DNA of 64,000 nucleotides from CBDAQA01 sp965247815 (GTDB taxonomy: Bacteria > Planctomycetota > Phycisphaerae > Tepidisphaerales > Tepidisphaeraceae), in the NCBI GenBank assembly GCA_965247815.1, contig CBDFHW010000031.1:1-64000 (forward strand), read 5' to 3'. The notes under the pieces are model-generated. The model was not told where the DNA came from. It did no database searches and saw nothing but the letters and a program-made list of their open reading frames with translations. Below, piece by piece: positions 8,288-16,971 of this stretch (its first letter is position 1; the number at the start of each line of letters is the position of its first letter). The position numbers and the translations under genes were made by a program.

Positions 8288-8713
8288 TCATTCTCCGTCG
8301 GCTTCGCCGAACTTCGGTTCGGGCTTTCCTTGAATCGTCTGCGTCAGCGACTGCCCCAGTTCGTTCCGGCCGATCCAGGTGAGGATCGACGCGTTGGCCT
8401 TTTTGGCCAGGTCCGTCTGGTAGCTGTGGATCATGATCCGTCGAAGCCCGCGGGCGGAGCGTAGGGCGTCAGTGAACTGAAATCGGATGGCCTCGGGCGT
8501 GGTCAGAAACCGGTCGGCGATGTCGACATCGGACGCGCCGGAGTAGGCGTATTTCTGGACCAGCGACGCGGTCAGGGGCGGGATCACGGTCGCGTCGGCG
8601 GCGTCGATCGACGCGGGGCCGGGGTCGGGCGATTTTTTCGACACGGCCGCGAGCATCATCGCGACCGTCGCCAGGGCGGCGTTGAAGATTGCGTTGAAAT
8701 GCAAGGCTCGCAA
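8288..8713 (-). CDS. Phage terminase small subunit-like DNA-binding protein
   Basis: This is a 141-residue protein beginning at a TTG (8713) that has a strong AAAGGAGA ribosome site 6 bases upstream. The stretch SGASDVDIADRFLTTPEAIRFQF is a helix-turn-helix. KKANASILTWIGRNELGQ is the characteristic tail of small terminase-like packaging proteins, which recognise phage DNA and recruit the large subunit. The stop is 1 base from the TerL start, the usual terS-terL pairing. Confidence 0.75.
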   Translation of the reverse strand: MRALHFNAIFNAALATVAMMLAAVSKKSPDPGPASIDAADATVIPPLTASLVQKYAYSGASDVDIADRFLTTPEAIRFQFTDALRSARGLRRIMIHSYQTDLAKKANASILTWIGRNELGQSLTQTIQGKPEPKFGEADGE

Positions 8714-8803
8714 GGGAGTCTCCTTTCTTGAAACCGACCGGCGGGGTTATTCCAGTGACCCTAATCACGGGCAACAGGATCGCTGAAGCGACCCCGCCGG
8801 GTG

Positions 8804-10006
8804 TTAGATCAACCCGAACGCGCGGGCGTCGTCCGGTCTGGTGGGTCCGACATATGCGAAGCCCGCCGTGAGCCGGTCGACCGCGGCGGTCTTTCGCATC
8901 AGTGAGAACCGCTTCCCGTTCGTGCCGCCCAGGCTCGGCTTTCTTGTCATGCGCCACAGCGGCGAGCGGGCGCGGTGGCCGATCATGGCCGGGTGACTGG
9001 TCGTGCTGGTGTACGGCTTCCCGGTGGCCGTGTAGATCGAGGCGACGAATTCGCTCATCGCGTTCCCGATCCCAACGCCCTGAAAGTCGGGCAGACAGAC
9101 CGTGCGGTGCTCGCGGTACCCCGAGTGCGTGGGGTGCGGGAAAGGCAGCACGGCCGTGAACGCGGCGGGCTGGTCCTCGACGATCGCGGCATAGCAGGCG
9201 GACGCCTTGTGCAGCGTGCCGCTTAGATAATGATGCGGCTCGAACCGATGCCACGCCGCGGGAGTCGTGCGAATGATTTCCATTGCGATCGCGGGGCGGC
9301 CGGGTCGGCGGAGTCCCTCGTGGCCGGGCGGCCGGAGTCCCTCCCGGTCGGGCGGCCGAAGCCCCTCCCGGTCGGGCGTTGCGTCGGTACCGGGTCCGAT
9401 CTCAAGTTTCCCACCCGGTTCGTAGATCCAGTCGGGTTGCAGCCAGTCGATCACGTCGTAGTGACAAGTAACGGCCACGAACTGCAGCTTCTGTTGTCGG
9501 ACCGTTTTCGCGACCGCCGCCGACCCGATGCGGGCGACCGTGCGGTCGACGACGCTGGAATATTCGTCGACGACTTTCATCCGCCCGTCGACGATCGCGT
9601 CGGCCAGCGTCCGCGCGAGGTTGACGCGGAATTGTTGCCCGTTGGACAAGCAAGCGAACGGCCGGACCCACGCCGGCGGGCTGGAAAAACCGACGCTGCC
9701 GAGCAGCCCGGTGATCTGCCGAATGGTCAGCGCCGCGGGGAACCCGTCGAGGATGCTACGACCGGCGGGCCACGGGAAATCAGCAGCCAGGTCTTGTCCG
9801 AACAGCTCGCGGGCGATGGTGGATTTGCCGCTGCCGCTGGGCCCGACGATCACGCCGACGTGCCAATGGTCGGGCAGATTCAACGATACGTCCCACGCCT
9901 GCACCGAGGTCGACGACGGGGTGACGTCGAACATGCCCAGCACTTGAGCCAGGCGCGCCGAAGGTTCGACGGTGACGGAGCGGAGGATGTGTTTTGAGAA
10001 AGTCAT
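8804..10006 (-). CDS. ABC-type ATPase fused to GNAT/Mom-like acyltransferase domain
   Basis: Residues 1-210 are an ABC ATPase: Walker A GPSGSGKST at 55-63, a signature-like LSNGQQFRVNLAR and Walker B MKVVDEYSS. There is no membrane segment. A linker made of three near-identical 9-residue units (PDREGLRPP type) leads to a C-terminal GNAT-fold region. That region contains HYLSGTLHKASACYAAI, VCLPDFQGVGIGNAMSE (the acyl-CoA loop) and STTSHPAMIGHR. Acyltransferases of this kind resemble the phage Mu Mom DNA-modification enzyme, and the ParB-like gene next door fits DNA metabolism. The exact reaction is inferred, not shown. The start lacks a clear ribosome site. Confidence 0.7.
   Translation of the reverse strand: MTFSKHILRSVTVEPSARLAQVLGMFDVTPSSTSVQAWDVSLNLPDHWHVGVIVGPSGSGKSTIARELFGQDLAADFPWPAGRSILDGFPAALTIRQITGLLGSVGFSSPPAWVRPFACLSNGQQFRVNLARTLADAIVDGRMKVVDEYSSVVDRTVARIGSAAVAKTVRQQKLQFVAVTCHYDVIDWLQPDWIYEPGGKLEIGPGTDATPDREGLRPPDREGLRPPGHEGLRRPGRPAIAMEIIRTTPAAWHRFEPHHYLSGTLHKASACYAAIVEDQPAAFTAVLPFPHPTHSGYREHRTVCLPDFQGVGIGNAMSEFVASIYTATGKPYTSTTSHPAMIGHRARSPLWRMTRKPSLGGTNGKRFSLMRKTAAVDRLTAGFAYVGPTRPDDARAFGLI
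9297..9378. repeat. Three 27-bp tandem repeats inside the ABC-GNAT linker
   Basis: The units share GTCGGGCGGCCGAAGCCCCTC-like sequence with small substitutions and encode PDREGLRPP, PDREGLRPP and PGHEGLRRP. The array keeps the frame and would give a flexible, charged linker. Copy number is likely to vary by slippage. Confidence 0.8.
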
Positions 10007-10020
10007 ATTGGGGGGAAAGG

Positions 10021-10149
10021 ATGAATGATGAATGATGAATGCAGAACGAAGAGAAGAGGGGGAGACGCCGGTTCTAAGGTACGCCGAAGAGCCGGGCCTG
10101 CACGTCGAGGAACCCGGCTCTTCGGGGTTACCTCAGAACCGGCGTCTTT
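10021..10149. repeat. Intergenic repeat block: GATGAATG arm plus GAAGAGCCGGG palindrome
   Basis: The left part (10021-10058) is a run of ATGAATG units ending GCAGAACGAAG, an arm of the family also seen at 10691, 11248, 21320, 21758 and 30146. The right part (10064-10149) is a palindrome with GAAGAGCCGGG and CCCGGCTCTTC arms, bounded by AAGGTACGCC and ACCTCAGAACCGGCGTCTT. Related copies lie at 30651-30728 and 52044-52125. Confidence 0.8.
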
Positions 10150-10166
10150 TCGGACAGTTGTGTCCT

Positions 10167-10682
10167 CTATCCGAGCAGCGCTTTGCATTTCAGACCGTCG
10201 TCGGCGAAACGTTCCAGCAGCTCGGCCTGGTGGGCTTCGTCTTCGCAGGTGATGACGACCAGCCATTTTTCCGCGCCCAGTTCCAGCGACTTCGGGTCGT
10301 CGGCGGGGGTCGTTAATTTTTCAATCTCGGCTTCGTCGAAACCCAGGTCGCCGAGGTCTGGGTCGGCCAATGCGGCCGACAGCATCTCGTCGTCCCACTC
10401 GGCCAGCTCGGCCGAGCGGTTGTCGACGATCGCATACGCGGTCAGTTCCGTGCGGGGCAGGTCCGATCGCACGGCTGCGATGGTCGTCCACCCCAGCGAC
10501 CGCGCCGCCGCGAGCGTGCCGTTCCCGGCCCGCACGACATTGGTTGCGTCTACTACGATCGGTTTCTGCTGCCCGAACCGCCGCAGCGACGCCCGGATCT
10601 GGTCGAGATTCCGCTCGGGGTGGCGGCGGGCGTTGGCAGGATCTTCGGACAGCGCGGTGATGGGTAGGAGTTCAATGTTCAT
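10167..10682 (-). CDS. ParB/Srx-fold N-terminal domain protein (phage type)
   Basis: I start it at the ATG at 10682 (MNIELLPITALSEDPANARR). A longer form would read through an intergenic repeat. Residues 1-90 form a ParB N-terminal domain: ALSEDPANARRHPE, then SLRRFGQQKPIVVD and the VVRAGNGTLAAARSLG box that binds or cleaves nucleotides in this family. The rest is acidic (DPDLGDLGFDEAEIEKL), as in phage ParB-like proteins that often accompany methyltransferases or other DNA-modification genes. There is no methyltransferase domain here. It lies upstream of the ABC-GNAT fusion in the same direction. Confidence 0.75.
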   Translation of the reverse strand: MNIELLPITALSEDPANARRHPERNLDQIRASLRRFGQQKPIVVDATNVVRAGNGTLAAARSLGWTTIAAVRSDLPRTELTAYAIVDNRSAELAEWDDEMLSAALADPDLGDLGFDEAEIEKLTTPADDPKSLELGAEKWLVVITCEDEAHQAELLERFADDGLKCKALLG

Positions 10683-10690
10683 GGGAGGAA

Positions 10691-10824
10691 ATGATGAATG
10701 ATGAATGCAGAACGAAGAGAAATGCCGGACGGAGTGTTCTTGGCGTCTACCTTGAGCGTTGGGTTGCGAAAGATGCACGAAGAATGCTTTGTCTTCGTTC
10801 TGCATTCATCGTTCATCATTCATC
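10691..10824. repeat. Inverted intergenic repeat (GATGAATG family)
   Basis: The arm at 10691-10721 (ATGATGAATG units ending GCAGAACGAAG) is matched in reverse complement at 10792-10824, forming a roughly 30-bp stem with a 70-base interior. The block separates the ParB-like and gp36-like genes. Confidence 0.8.
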
Positions 10825-10830
10825 CTTTCT

Positions 10831-11235
10831 TCATCCCGGCGCTGTTGCATGGGGGAACCGCATCACCGCATCCAGCCGTTTCACGCCTGCTTTGTACAGG
10901 TGCATGTCGGCGTAGATCATCTCGCGCATCGCGAGAAAGCGGTTGCCCTGGTAGTCGATGTAGCTGCTGCTGACCCGGCTGCCGTACAGCCAGATCCCGG
11001 CGATCACCCCGGCCCAGTGCGCGAGCGCCGCCGCGCCGGTCGCGCAGACCAACGGTAACACGTACGGCCCCTGCGCGAAGAACGAATTGATCTCAGAATC
11101 GGCGAACGCCAGCGCGGCGGTGATGCGATTGGCGTCGGCCGGCCCTGATGGCGCAGCCGGGTCGAACCGCGACCACGCCGCCACGTTGTTCGGGCCGAAC
11201 ACCGCTTCGATATCGGACTGTTGTGCGTAAGACAT
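10831..11235 (-). CDS. Phage gp36-like (DUF1320-type) head-tail protein
   Basis: The start at 11235 (MSYAQQSDIEAVFGPNNVAAW) has AGGAG upstream. The 134-residue protein shows the DUF1320/Mu gp36 layout: an N-terminal SDIEAVFG segment, ITAALAFADSEINSFFA, LPLVCATGAAALAHWAGVIAG and a C-terminal helical run ending FPHATAPG. Members sit in the head-tail region of Mu-like phages. The match is by pattern and is moderate. It supports a virion module next to the terminase genes. Confidence 0.6.
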   Translation of the reverse strand: MSYAQQSDIEAVFGPNNVAAWSRFDPAAPSGPADANRITAALAFADSEINSFFAQGPYVLPLVCATGAAALAHWAGVIAGIWLYGSRVSSSYIDYQGNRFLAMREMIYADMHLYKAGVKRLDAVMRFPHATAPG

Positions 11236-11247
11236 AGAACTCCTAAG

Positions 11248-11348
11248 AAATGCAGAATGCAGAACGAAGATCGGAGGCGGAAAAACTTCGTTAAATGCCG
11301 GGTGTGCGGTCTTCTCTTCGTTCTGCATTCTGCATTCATCATTCATCG
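11248..11348. repeat. Inverted intergenic repeat (GATGAATG family)
   Basis: The arm at 11248-11270 (TGCAGAATGCAGAACGAAGA) is matched by the reverse-complement arm at 11315-11348 (TCTTCGTTCTGCATTCTGCA and on). It fills the gap between two phage genes. Confidence 0.8.
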
Positions 11349-11354
11349 TTTCCG

Positions 11355-11738
11355 TTACTTCACTCTCCCCCCGCCGAAGACGCTGAGCACTGCGGTGCCG
11401 GCGGCTACGCTGGCCCAGAGTTGGACGGCGACGGCGGACCCGCAGTCGACGTCGACCCAGGCGGTCTGACCGGCGGGCAGCTGGTGGGGGCCGGGCGTGC
11501 TGGCGATGCACTTGCTGGTGGCGGTCGCCAGGTCGGTCCCGCCCAGGTAGTTCAACCAGTCGCCGGCATCGTGCAGCTTGCGGACGATGACGAAGTTGTT
11601 GGTGGTCGCCGACCCGGCGGCGTTGAACACCTCGAAGCTGATGTCGCGGTCGAGCCCCGCGAGCGGAACCTGCGCGAGCAGCGTCAAGGCGGTGCCGACA
11701 GTGATGCTGGTGGATTGGAAAGGAATGGCAGCGGGCAT
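11355..11738 (-). CDS. Small phage-region protein, probably structural
   Basis: This is a 127-residue protein beginning MPAAIPFQSTSITVGTAL with CGGAG before the ATG. It is mostly beta-type sequence with alternating hydrophobic residues, two Cys (SKCIAS and DVDCGS) and no signal peptide or membrane segment. I do not recognise a family. Its place between the gp36-like and tail-like genes, and its beta-rich make-up, fit a minor virion or decoration protein. Confidence 0.5.
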   Translation of the reverse strand: MPAAIPFQSTSITVGTALTLLAQVPLAGLDRDISFEVFNAAGSATTNNFVIVRKLHDAGDWLNYLGGTDLATATSKCIASTPGPHQLPAGQTAWVDVDCGSAVAVQLWASVAAGTAVLSVFGGGRVK

Positions 11739-11815
11739 GGGGGCTCCGAGTAGTGGTAAGGGCGTGCGGGCGGGGTCGCTGGCGGGGTCGCTTCGGCGAC
11801 CCTGTTCCGCCGGGG

Positions 11816-11884
11816 AAATCCGAAATCCGAAACCAGAAATCCGAAAAGGAAAGAAGCAGGGAAATCTGAAATCCGAAAGGGGGA
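11816..11884. repeat. GAAATCCGAAA direct repeats
   Basis: Repeated GAAATCCGAAATCC-type units occur here, and again at 16431-16478 and 32411-32448. They sit upstream of the small phage-region gene. Nothing else is seen in this gap except a short CGGCGGGGTCGCT palindrome at 11770-11812. Confidence 0.7.
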
Positions 11885-11903
11885 GAAGTTAGTCCTTACG
11901 CTT

Positions 11904-13376
11904 CTACGTGCGGACGAAGTTTCCGTAGTTGCCGGTGAACGACCGGCCGCCGGCGTAGAAGGCGCCGTAGTGAAGGGTGGCTTGTGTCGTCGTGGGCGTC
12001 AGCAGCGCGTCGAGCGCGGGTTTGACCAGGGAGGCTTTGACGCCGTCACCGGCGTCGGTGGTGTGGACCTGGTCGGCGAACCAAGCTGTGTTGGTCGGGT
12101 CGGTCAGTCTCGCGTCGGCGGCCCAGTCGACCAGCGCGTCTGCGTACGTCGTGTAGGTGGATCGCAGTCCGGCATTCACCGTGTTGATGGCGGTCCAGAG
12201 CGCGGCGTTGGTGGTGCCGACGCCGTCGCTTCGGAGTGTGATGGTGACGAGAATCACCTTGAACCCCGCCGTCCGCAGGCCGGTGCAGAGCGTCGCCAGA
12301 TCGGCCTGCACCTGTGCGGCGGTACGGGCGCCGCCGGCCAGATCGTTGCTGCCGCAGCAGACGACCGCGACGTTGACCGCGAACGGCGTCAGGTCCAGAG
12401 GTTGCACTTGTAATGTCACAACGGTCTGTTGCTGGGCGATAGTGGCGCCGGGCGTGGCGATCATCAGCGACTTAAACGCGCCGCCGAACTGCTGGCTGAG
12501 CACCCACGGGTAGCAATGGGAAATCGCCGGCAGCCCCGGACCGCCCGCGGTCAGCGAATCGCCGACGAACACGACCTGATTGGTGTTGGCGTCGCTCCGC
12601 AGTCGGTTGGCGGTCTGCATGTTTGCCAGCAGCGATTGCATCATCGTGTTGGTCAGCGGGGCGCTGAAGATGGCGATCTCGGAGATCTCACCGATGAAGG
12701 CGTAATTGCCGTACCCGCCGTTGCTGAGGTTCAGCGTGCGACCGACCGCGCCGCCGGTGGTGGCGAAGTTGAAATAATTCACGGCATTGGCCGACGTCTG
12801 ATTGGTCCCCATGTAGAGCCGGGTTTCACCGAGCGCCGAGGACGCGCGGAACCCGTGGACCATCGGCGTGAGCGTGGGCAGGTAGGTCGGGGCGGGGAAG
12901 ACGCGGTCGCCCGCGCTGTAGAGTGACATCCGCTGCGGGTTGCCGCCGCCCCAGCCGTAATTCACGGTGTTAACGCCGTCGGTGCCGAACGAGATCGGCG
13001 AAAAATTCGGCCCGCGGGTGCAGAGCGCCACGGTGCACCCGGTCGCGGGGAGCGTCAGCGAGTTGGGGATCACCAGGTAGGAATGCGCGCCGTCGAACAA
13101 CAGTGATTTGGCGAACGACGTCTGCGACGAACAGATCGCGCCGCCGTACGGCGCGAGCGTCGGCGCGCCGGTGCTGGTCAGCGCGCTGTTGTACGCGTTG
13201 CAGATCGGCCGGTTGGCCGCGGTGGTCTGCAGCAGGTGGTTGTTGTTTCCGCTCTGGTCGCTCCATTGGTAGACGCCGTCGCCCTGATTGGCGGGCGTGG
13301 TCCCGGCGTCGGAAAAGAGACCGACACCGGCCTGGTACCAGCCGACACAGTTGGGCAATCCGTAAGCGCTTGGCAT
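11904..13376 (-). CDS. Tail-fibre-type protein with LamG-like and SGNH hydrolase domains
   Basis: The start at 13376 (MPSAYGLPNCVGWYQAGVG) has AAAGGA upstream and gives 490 residues. Residues about 50-260 resemble a concanavalin/LamG jelly-roll (GDGVYQWSDQSGNNNHL, FDGAHSYLVIP, IGEISEIAIFSAPL). The C-terminal half is an SGNH/GDSL esterase: block I FVGDSLTAGG, block III CCGSNDLAGG and block V WFADQVHTTDAG, supplying the Ser, Asn, Asp and His. Such fusions act as phage receptor-binding or glycan-deacetylating tail proteins. There is no signal peptide, which fits a virion part. Confidence 0.75.
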   Translation of the reverse strand: MPSAYGLPNCVGWYQAGVGLFSDAGTTPANQGDGVYQWSDQSGNNNHLLQTTAANRPICNAYNSALTSTGAPTLAPYGGAICSSQTSFAKSLLFDGAHSYLVIPNSLTLPATGCTVALCTRGPNFSPISFGTDGVNTVNYGWGGGNPQRMSLYSAGDRVFPAPTYLPTLTPMVHGFRASSALGETRLYMGTNQTSANAVNYFNFATTGGAVGRTLNLSNGGYGNYAFIGEISEIAIFSAPLTNTMMQSLLANMQTANRLRSDANTNQVVFVGDSLTAGGPGLPAISHCYPWVLSQQFGGAFKSLMIATPGATIAQQQTVVTLQVQPLDLTPFAVNVAVVCCGSNDLAGGARTAAQVQADLATLCTGLRTAGFKVILVTITLRSDGVGTTNAALWTAINTVNAGLRSTYTTYADALVDWAADARLTDPTNTAWFADQVHTTDAGDGVKASLVKPALDALLTPTTTQATLHYGAFYAGGRSFTGNYGNFVRT

Positions 13377-13448
13377 GGGGTCCTTTGGTTTGAAAATTGA
13401 AAAATGTCGTGGGACGGACGTCACGTTTTGTGCGTGGCGGCGTAGAAG

Positions 13449-13521
13449 ATGTTTAGCGGTCACCCCGCAGGGGCGCGTGCGGCGTTACACGGCCGACGGG
13501 CGCCCCGTTGGGGCAACCGCT
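13449..13521. repeat. GTTTAGCGGTC palindrome (family C)
   Basis: GTTTAGCGGTCACCCCGCAG is matched by CGCCCCGTTGGGGCAACCGCT, forming a long imperfect hairpin. Related copies lie at 18508-18556, 18770-18840, 21350-21446, 29058-29136 and 61990-62070. The gap 13377-13739 holds this hairpin and otherwise only a possible leader for the plus-strand gene. Confidence 0.75.
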
Positions 13522-13739
13522 ACACATGAATGTGTTGCGTCGCGAGTCGCTCGCTTCACGTTCTCTTCAGCTTCGCCGACGACACTGTTGGCGGGTACGA
13601 TGGGTTCCCGGCGGGCACGGGGTGACGAGGAATAATGTTTGACGCGGGTCGTTTCGCTCTGGAACGATCAGGCAGAAGCAAAACCGACCCGGCGGTTTCA
13701 AGGTCGGGTCGCTCCAATAAACTCGAAAGGTTTGTACTG

Positions 13740-16427
13740 ATGTCCAGAATCGTTGATGCCCCGCTGTTACCTGGTCCCGAGACGGTCGTAACCAACGGTT
13801 CACACCCGCGTGAGAGTGCCGTCACGGCCGCTGCCCGGCCGGTCGAAAGATCAACGGTCACGGGCGCGACGCCCGACGTGTTCATGCCCGACCTGTGCGC
13901 CGAACCTAAGTGGTACCGGCTGACCTGGCTCGGGGCGGCGTTGGTGATCGTCGTGTTATACGCCGGGCTGGTGCTCCGCTTCTGGGCCGCGGCCGATTCC
14001 GGGGTTGATCAGAATGCGTACCTGGTCGGCGGGCGAATGCTGGCTGAAACCCACAGCATGAAATACGTGCTGCCCAACCCGTATGCGTTCGTCGGCGGGA
14101 TGTTCGTCCGCATGACCCCGGCGACGGACATCGGCGGGACGTATTTTCCGAAATATCCGTTCGGCCTCCCCCTGCTGTACGCGGGATTTTTCTGGGCATT
14201 CAATCTTGCCAGTTCGATCCCGGCGCTGCACGGCAAAATCGATCCGGCGCAGGCGGCTTACTGGGCGTTTCTGGTCAGCCCGGTGTCGGCGATCGCGGCG
14301 GTCGCGGGCATGTTCTTTCTGGCCCGGCAGGTGTCGGGGTCGTTCGCGGCGGCGCTGGCGGCGATCCTGCTCGGCACCAGCCAGCTGATGATGATGCTGG
14401 CCGACAACCCCAACAGCCATGCCGCTTGCACGGCCTGCATCGTCTGGGGCATGTTCTTTTTGATCCGCTGGATGCAGACCGGTTCGCACTGGCGGGGCGT
14501 CGTCGGCGGGCTGCTGGTCGGGTACGCGGCCACGATCCGTTGGAATGAAATCACGCTGTTCGTGGCCATGTGTGTGGTCGTGCTGTCGCGGTTGCCTTGG
14601 AACCAGTGGAAGACGTACCGGTCGGTCGGGTGCGCGGTCGCGCTGGCGGTTTGCGGGTATCTGATCTCGTCACAGGTGCAGGCGGCGCGGGCGTTCACGG
14701 CCGGCACGGTGGCCGTTGCGTGGACGACCCCGCACAAAGTGATCAACATCTGCGCGGCGTTCGTCATGCTCGGGTTGGGTGTACTGGCCGCGGTGTTCAG
14801 CGTGCTGAAAAACAATCGGTCGGACTGGTGGATGTACGTCCGCGCGATCGTGCCGGGGCTGGCCTGGTCGGTGCCGGTGGGCACGTTGCTGCTGATCAAT
14901 CTGCACACGATGGGCAGCCCGACCGGGTACGACTCGACGCACGAAAGTGAGTTCGGGGCCGCGTTCCAGTGGAAATTTTTCTTCAACAACTGGGAGAAAG
15001 TGGTCCGGGTGTTTTACGACCTGGGGTTGTTCTTCGTCGTGCCGTTCGCGGTGGCCGGGGTGTTCATGGTCTTCCGCCGCAGCTGGCGGGTCGGGGCGTT
15101 GCTGCTGGCGTGGGTCATCCCCGGCGTGATGCTGTACATGTCGTACTACTGGTCGCCTGATCGGGCCGACGCCTATGCCCGGTTTTTCCTGACGTATCTG
15201 CCGGCACTTTTGGTCGGCGTCGCCGTCTGTTTCCACGACGGGATTTTGGCCGGCCGGAAGGCGATTGATAATTTTGACCGGCCCGTGTCCAAGCTCGCCG
15301 CGGGGGTGCTGGGGCTGTGGCTCGCGCCGGGAATTTTGTTTTACGTCGTTCATTATTGGTTGCCGGGGCATGTGAATCTGCTCGCGCAAATGTTGCTGAT
15401 TTATCTGCCGGCCTTGGTGGCAATCGGGATGATCGGGTTCAACGATCTGTCGACGGTGTTCGGTAAAAACCGGACGGTGGTCGCGGGCGAATCGAACCGG
15501 TTCGCGTTAACGGTGGCCGCGGGCATGGTGGTCGCGGTGGCGTCGGGGGTCAGCATCTACCGGACGGTGCACGGGCTGCGCGACGGCAGCGAGACGACCA
15601 AAATCCCATTGGACGATTTCCGCGAACGATTGGCGTTAGCGCAAACTGGGCAGATGCTGCTGGCGAACGCGCCGGCGAAATCGGTGCTGTTCGCCGACAC
15701 CAGCGGCATGATCGCGATGCCGGCCAACTTCATGCAATTCCTCCGCGATTGGGAAATGTACCCGGTCGACGCGTTCAGCCTGGAGGCGTCCCGCCGCGGG
15801 ATCGGCGGGGGTGCTCGCCGGAACAACAATCGCCGGGGCGGTGGTGGCGGCTTCGGTGGACCGGGTGGCGGTCCGCCGGGCGGTGGCCCGGGTGGTGGTG
15901 GCCCCGGTGGTGGTCCTGGGGGCGGCGGTGGGTTCGGAGGTAACGGCGGCAACGCGGCCGCGAACGACCCGAACGCGGTGACCGCCACGCCGGTTCAACC
16001 CGAACAGCAGGAATATCATGCGAGCCTGTATAAAAATCTCGGACCCCGCAAACTGATCGACCTGGAAACGGCAGTCATTCAGAAAGCGTTCAGCGAAGGG
16101 CGACGCGTGTTCGTGGTGGTCGGCACGGAACACAACGACCCGAACGCGTCCGGTAGTCGGTCGGACTTCTGGGGCCGAAACACGACCGACACGCTGGCGA
16201 CGTTCAAGGAAGGACTCGGGCAAAGCTCGGCGCACTTCACTTATAAAACCGTCGCCCGCTGGCAGGACGTCGCGCTGCCGGCCGAGGAAGAAACCGAGCC
16301 GAACAGCGACCCGTTCGCGAACATGAACGGCGGCGGCGGGGGCGGCCGGAACAACGTCATGAACCGGCTGTTCATGGCCGCCAATCGGGTGCTGGACTGG
16401 AAGCTGGTAGAGATAAGGCCGAGCTGA
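13740..16427 (+). CDS. GT39/PMT-like polytopic membrane protein with Gly-rich insert
   Basis: The start MSRIVDAPLLPGPE at 13740 is preferred because GAAAGG lies upstream and the preceding 35 codons look non-coding. After a roughly 65-residue cytoplasmic part come about a dozen membrane helices. The first luminal loop holds ADSGVDQNAYLVGGRMLAE, where GT-C glycosyltransferases place the catalytic acidic residue. The soluble tail carries a run of Gly, Pro and Phe (15,840-15,955) and then a domain with FVVVGTEHNDPN. It probably transfers a lipid-linked sugar at the periplasmic face. It is a plus-strand island between minus-strand phage genes and may be a lysogenic-conversion gene or a separate insertion. 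Confidence 0.65.
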   Translation: MSRIVDAPLLPGPETVVTNGSHPRESAVTAAARPVERSTVTGATPDVFMPDLCAEPKWYRLTWLGAALVIVVLYAGLVLRFWAAADSGVDQNAYLVGGRMLAETHSMKYVLPNPYAFVGGMFVRMTPATDIGGTYFPKYPFGLPLLYAGFFWAFNLASSIPALHGKIDPAQAAYWAFLVSPVSAIAAVAGMFFLARQVSGSFAAALAAILLGTSQLMMMLADNPNSHAACTACIVWGMFFLIRWMQTGSHWRGVVGGLLVGYAATIRWNEITLFVAMCVVVLSRLPWNQWKTYRSVGCAVALAVCGYLISSQVQAARAFTAGTVAVAWTTPHKVINICAAFVMLGLGVLAAVFSVLKNNRSDWWMYVRAIVPGLAWSVPVGTLLLINLHTMGSPTGYDSTHESEFGAAFQWKFFFNNWEKVVRVFYDLGLFFVVPFAVAGVFMVFRRSWRVGALLLAWVIPGVMLYMSYYWSPDRADAYARFFLTYLPALLVGVAVCFHDGILAGRKAIDNFDRPVSKLAAGVLGLWLAPGILFYVVHYWLPGHVNLLAQMLLIYLPALVAIGMIGFNDLSTVFGKNRTVVAGESNRFALTVAAGMVVAVASGVSIYRTVHGLRDGSETTKIPLDDFRERLALAQTGQMLLANAPAKSVLFADTSGMIAMPANFMQFLRDWEMYPVDAFSLEASRRGIGGGARRNNNRRGGGGGFGGPGGGPPGGGPGGGGPGGGPGGGGGFGGNGGNAAANDPNAVTATPVQPEQQEYHASLYKNLGPRKLIDLETAVIQKAFSEGRRVFVVVGTEHNDPNASGSRSDFWGRNTTDTLATFKEGLGQSSAHFTYKTVARWQDVALPAEEETEPNSDPFANMNGGGGGGRNNVMNRLFMAANRVLDWKLVEIRPS

Positions 16428-16971
16428 GCTCGGAAATCCGAAATCCGAAGCTCGAAATCCGAAATAAGAATTCTGAAAAACCGACGGCGTGCGTTTTCCG
16501 GCGTGGCACGGGCATTCACTGCGATAAGTGGAAATCGCTCTGGTGCAATACACGGGCAAGATGTCCATGCCACGGCGGAGTTTTAAAAAAGTTTAACTCG
16601 AAACGGGAACAGGTAGTTCGATTCGTACTCCGTGGCACGGGCGTCCCGCCCGTGTGGCTCAAGGCCTCAGGTGTCTGTAATTGAGATCGCTTCGCTCGAA
16701 GACATGGGCAAGATGTCCATGCCACGACGGGGCGGATTTTCTCAACGGGCTAAAAACTAAAAGCGGGCAAATCGCTGACGTTGATTCGTACCGCGTGGCG
16801 AGGGCTTGCCTTACAAATGAACATGGCAACCACTACCCAAGTACCTGCTGCTATCCCCTTTCGGGGTCCTGAGGCTGTACGGTCGAACCGGGCTTGAGAA
16901 TCGTAGTTGCCAGATTGGTTTTTAATTTGTCGCGCGTCGGTGCCAATCAAAATCGGAAGTTTTGGCTGACG
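16428..16971. repeat. Non-coding gap filled with dispersed palindromes
   Basis: Directly after the GT39-like stop are GAAATCCGAAATCC direct repeats (16431-16478). Two GTGGCACGGGC / GCAAGATGTCCATGCCACG palindromes follow (16502-16578 and 16630-16732), the same family as at 50021-50117. The remaining 230 bases show no gene I can support. Confidence 0.7.

Noticed and set aside
16823..16897. 24-codon plus-strand mini-frame MATTTQVPAAIPFRGPEAV
   Set aside because: The resemblance to the PAAIPF start of the 11355-11738 protein is too short to call a gene or remnant.
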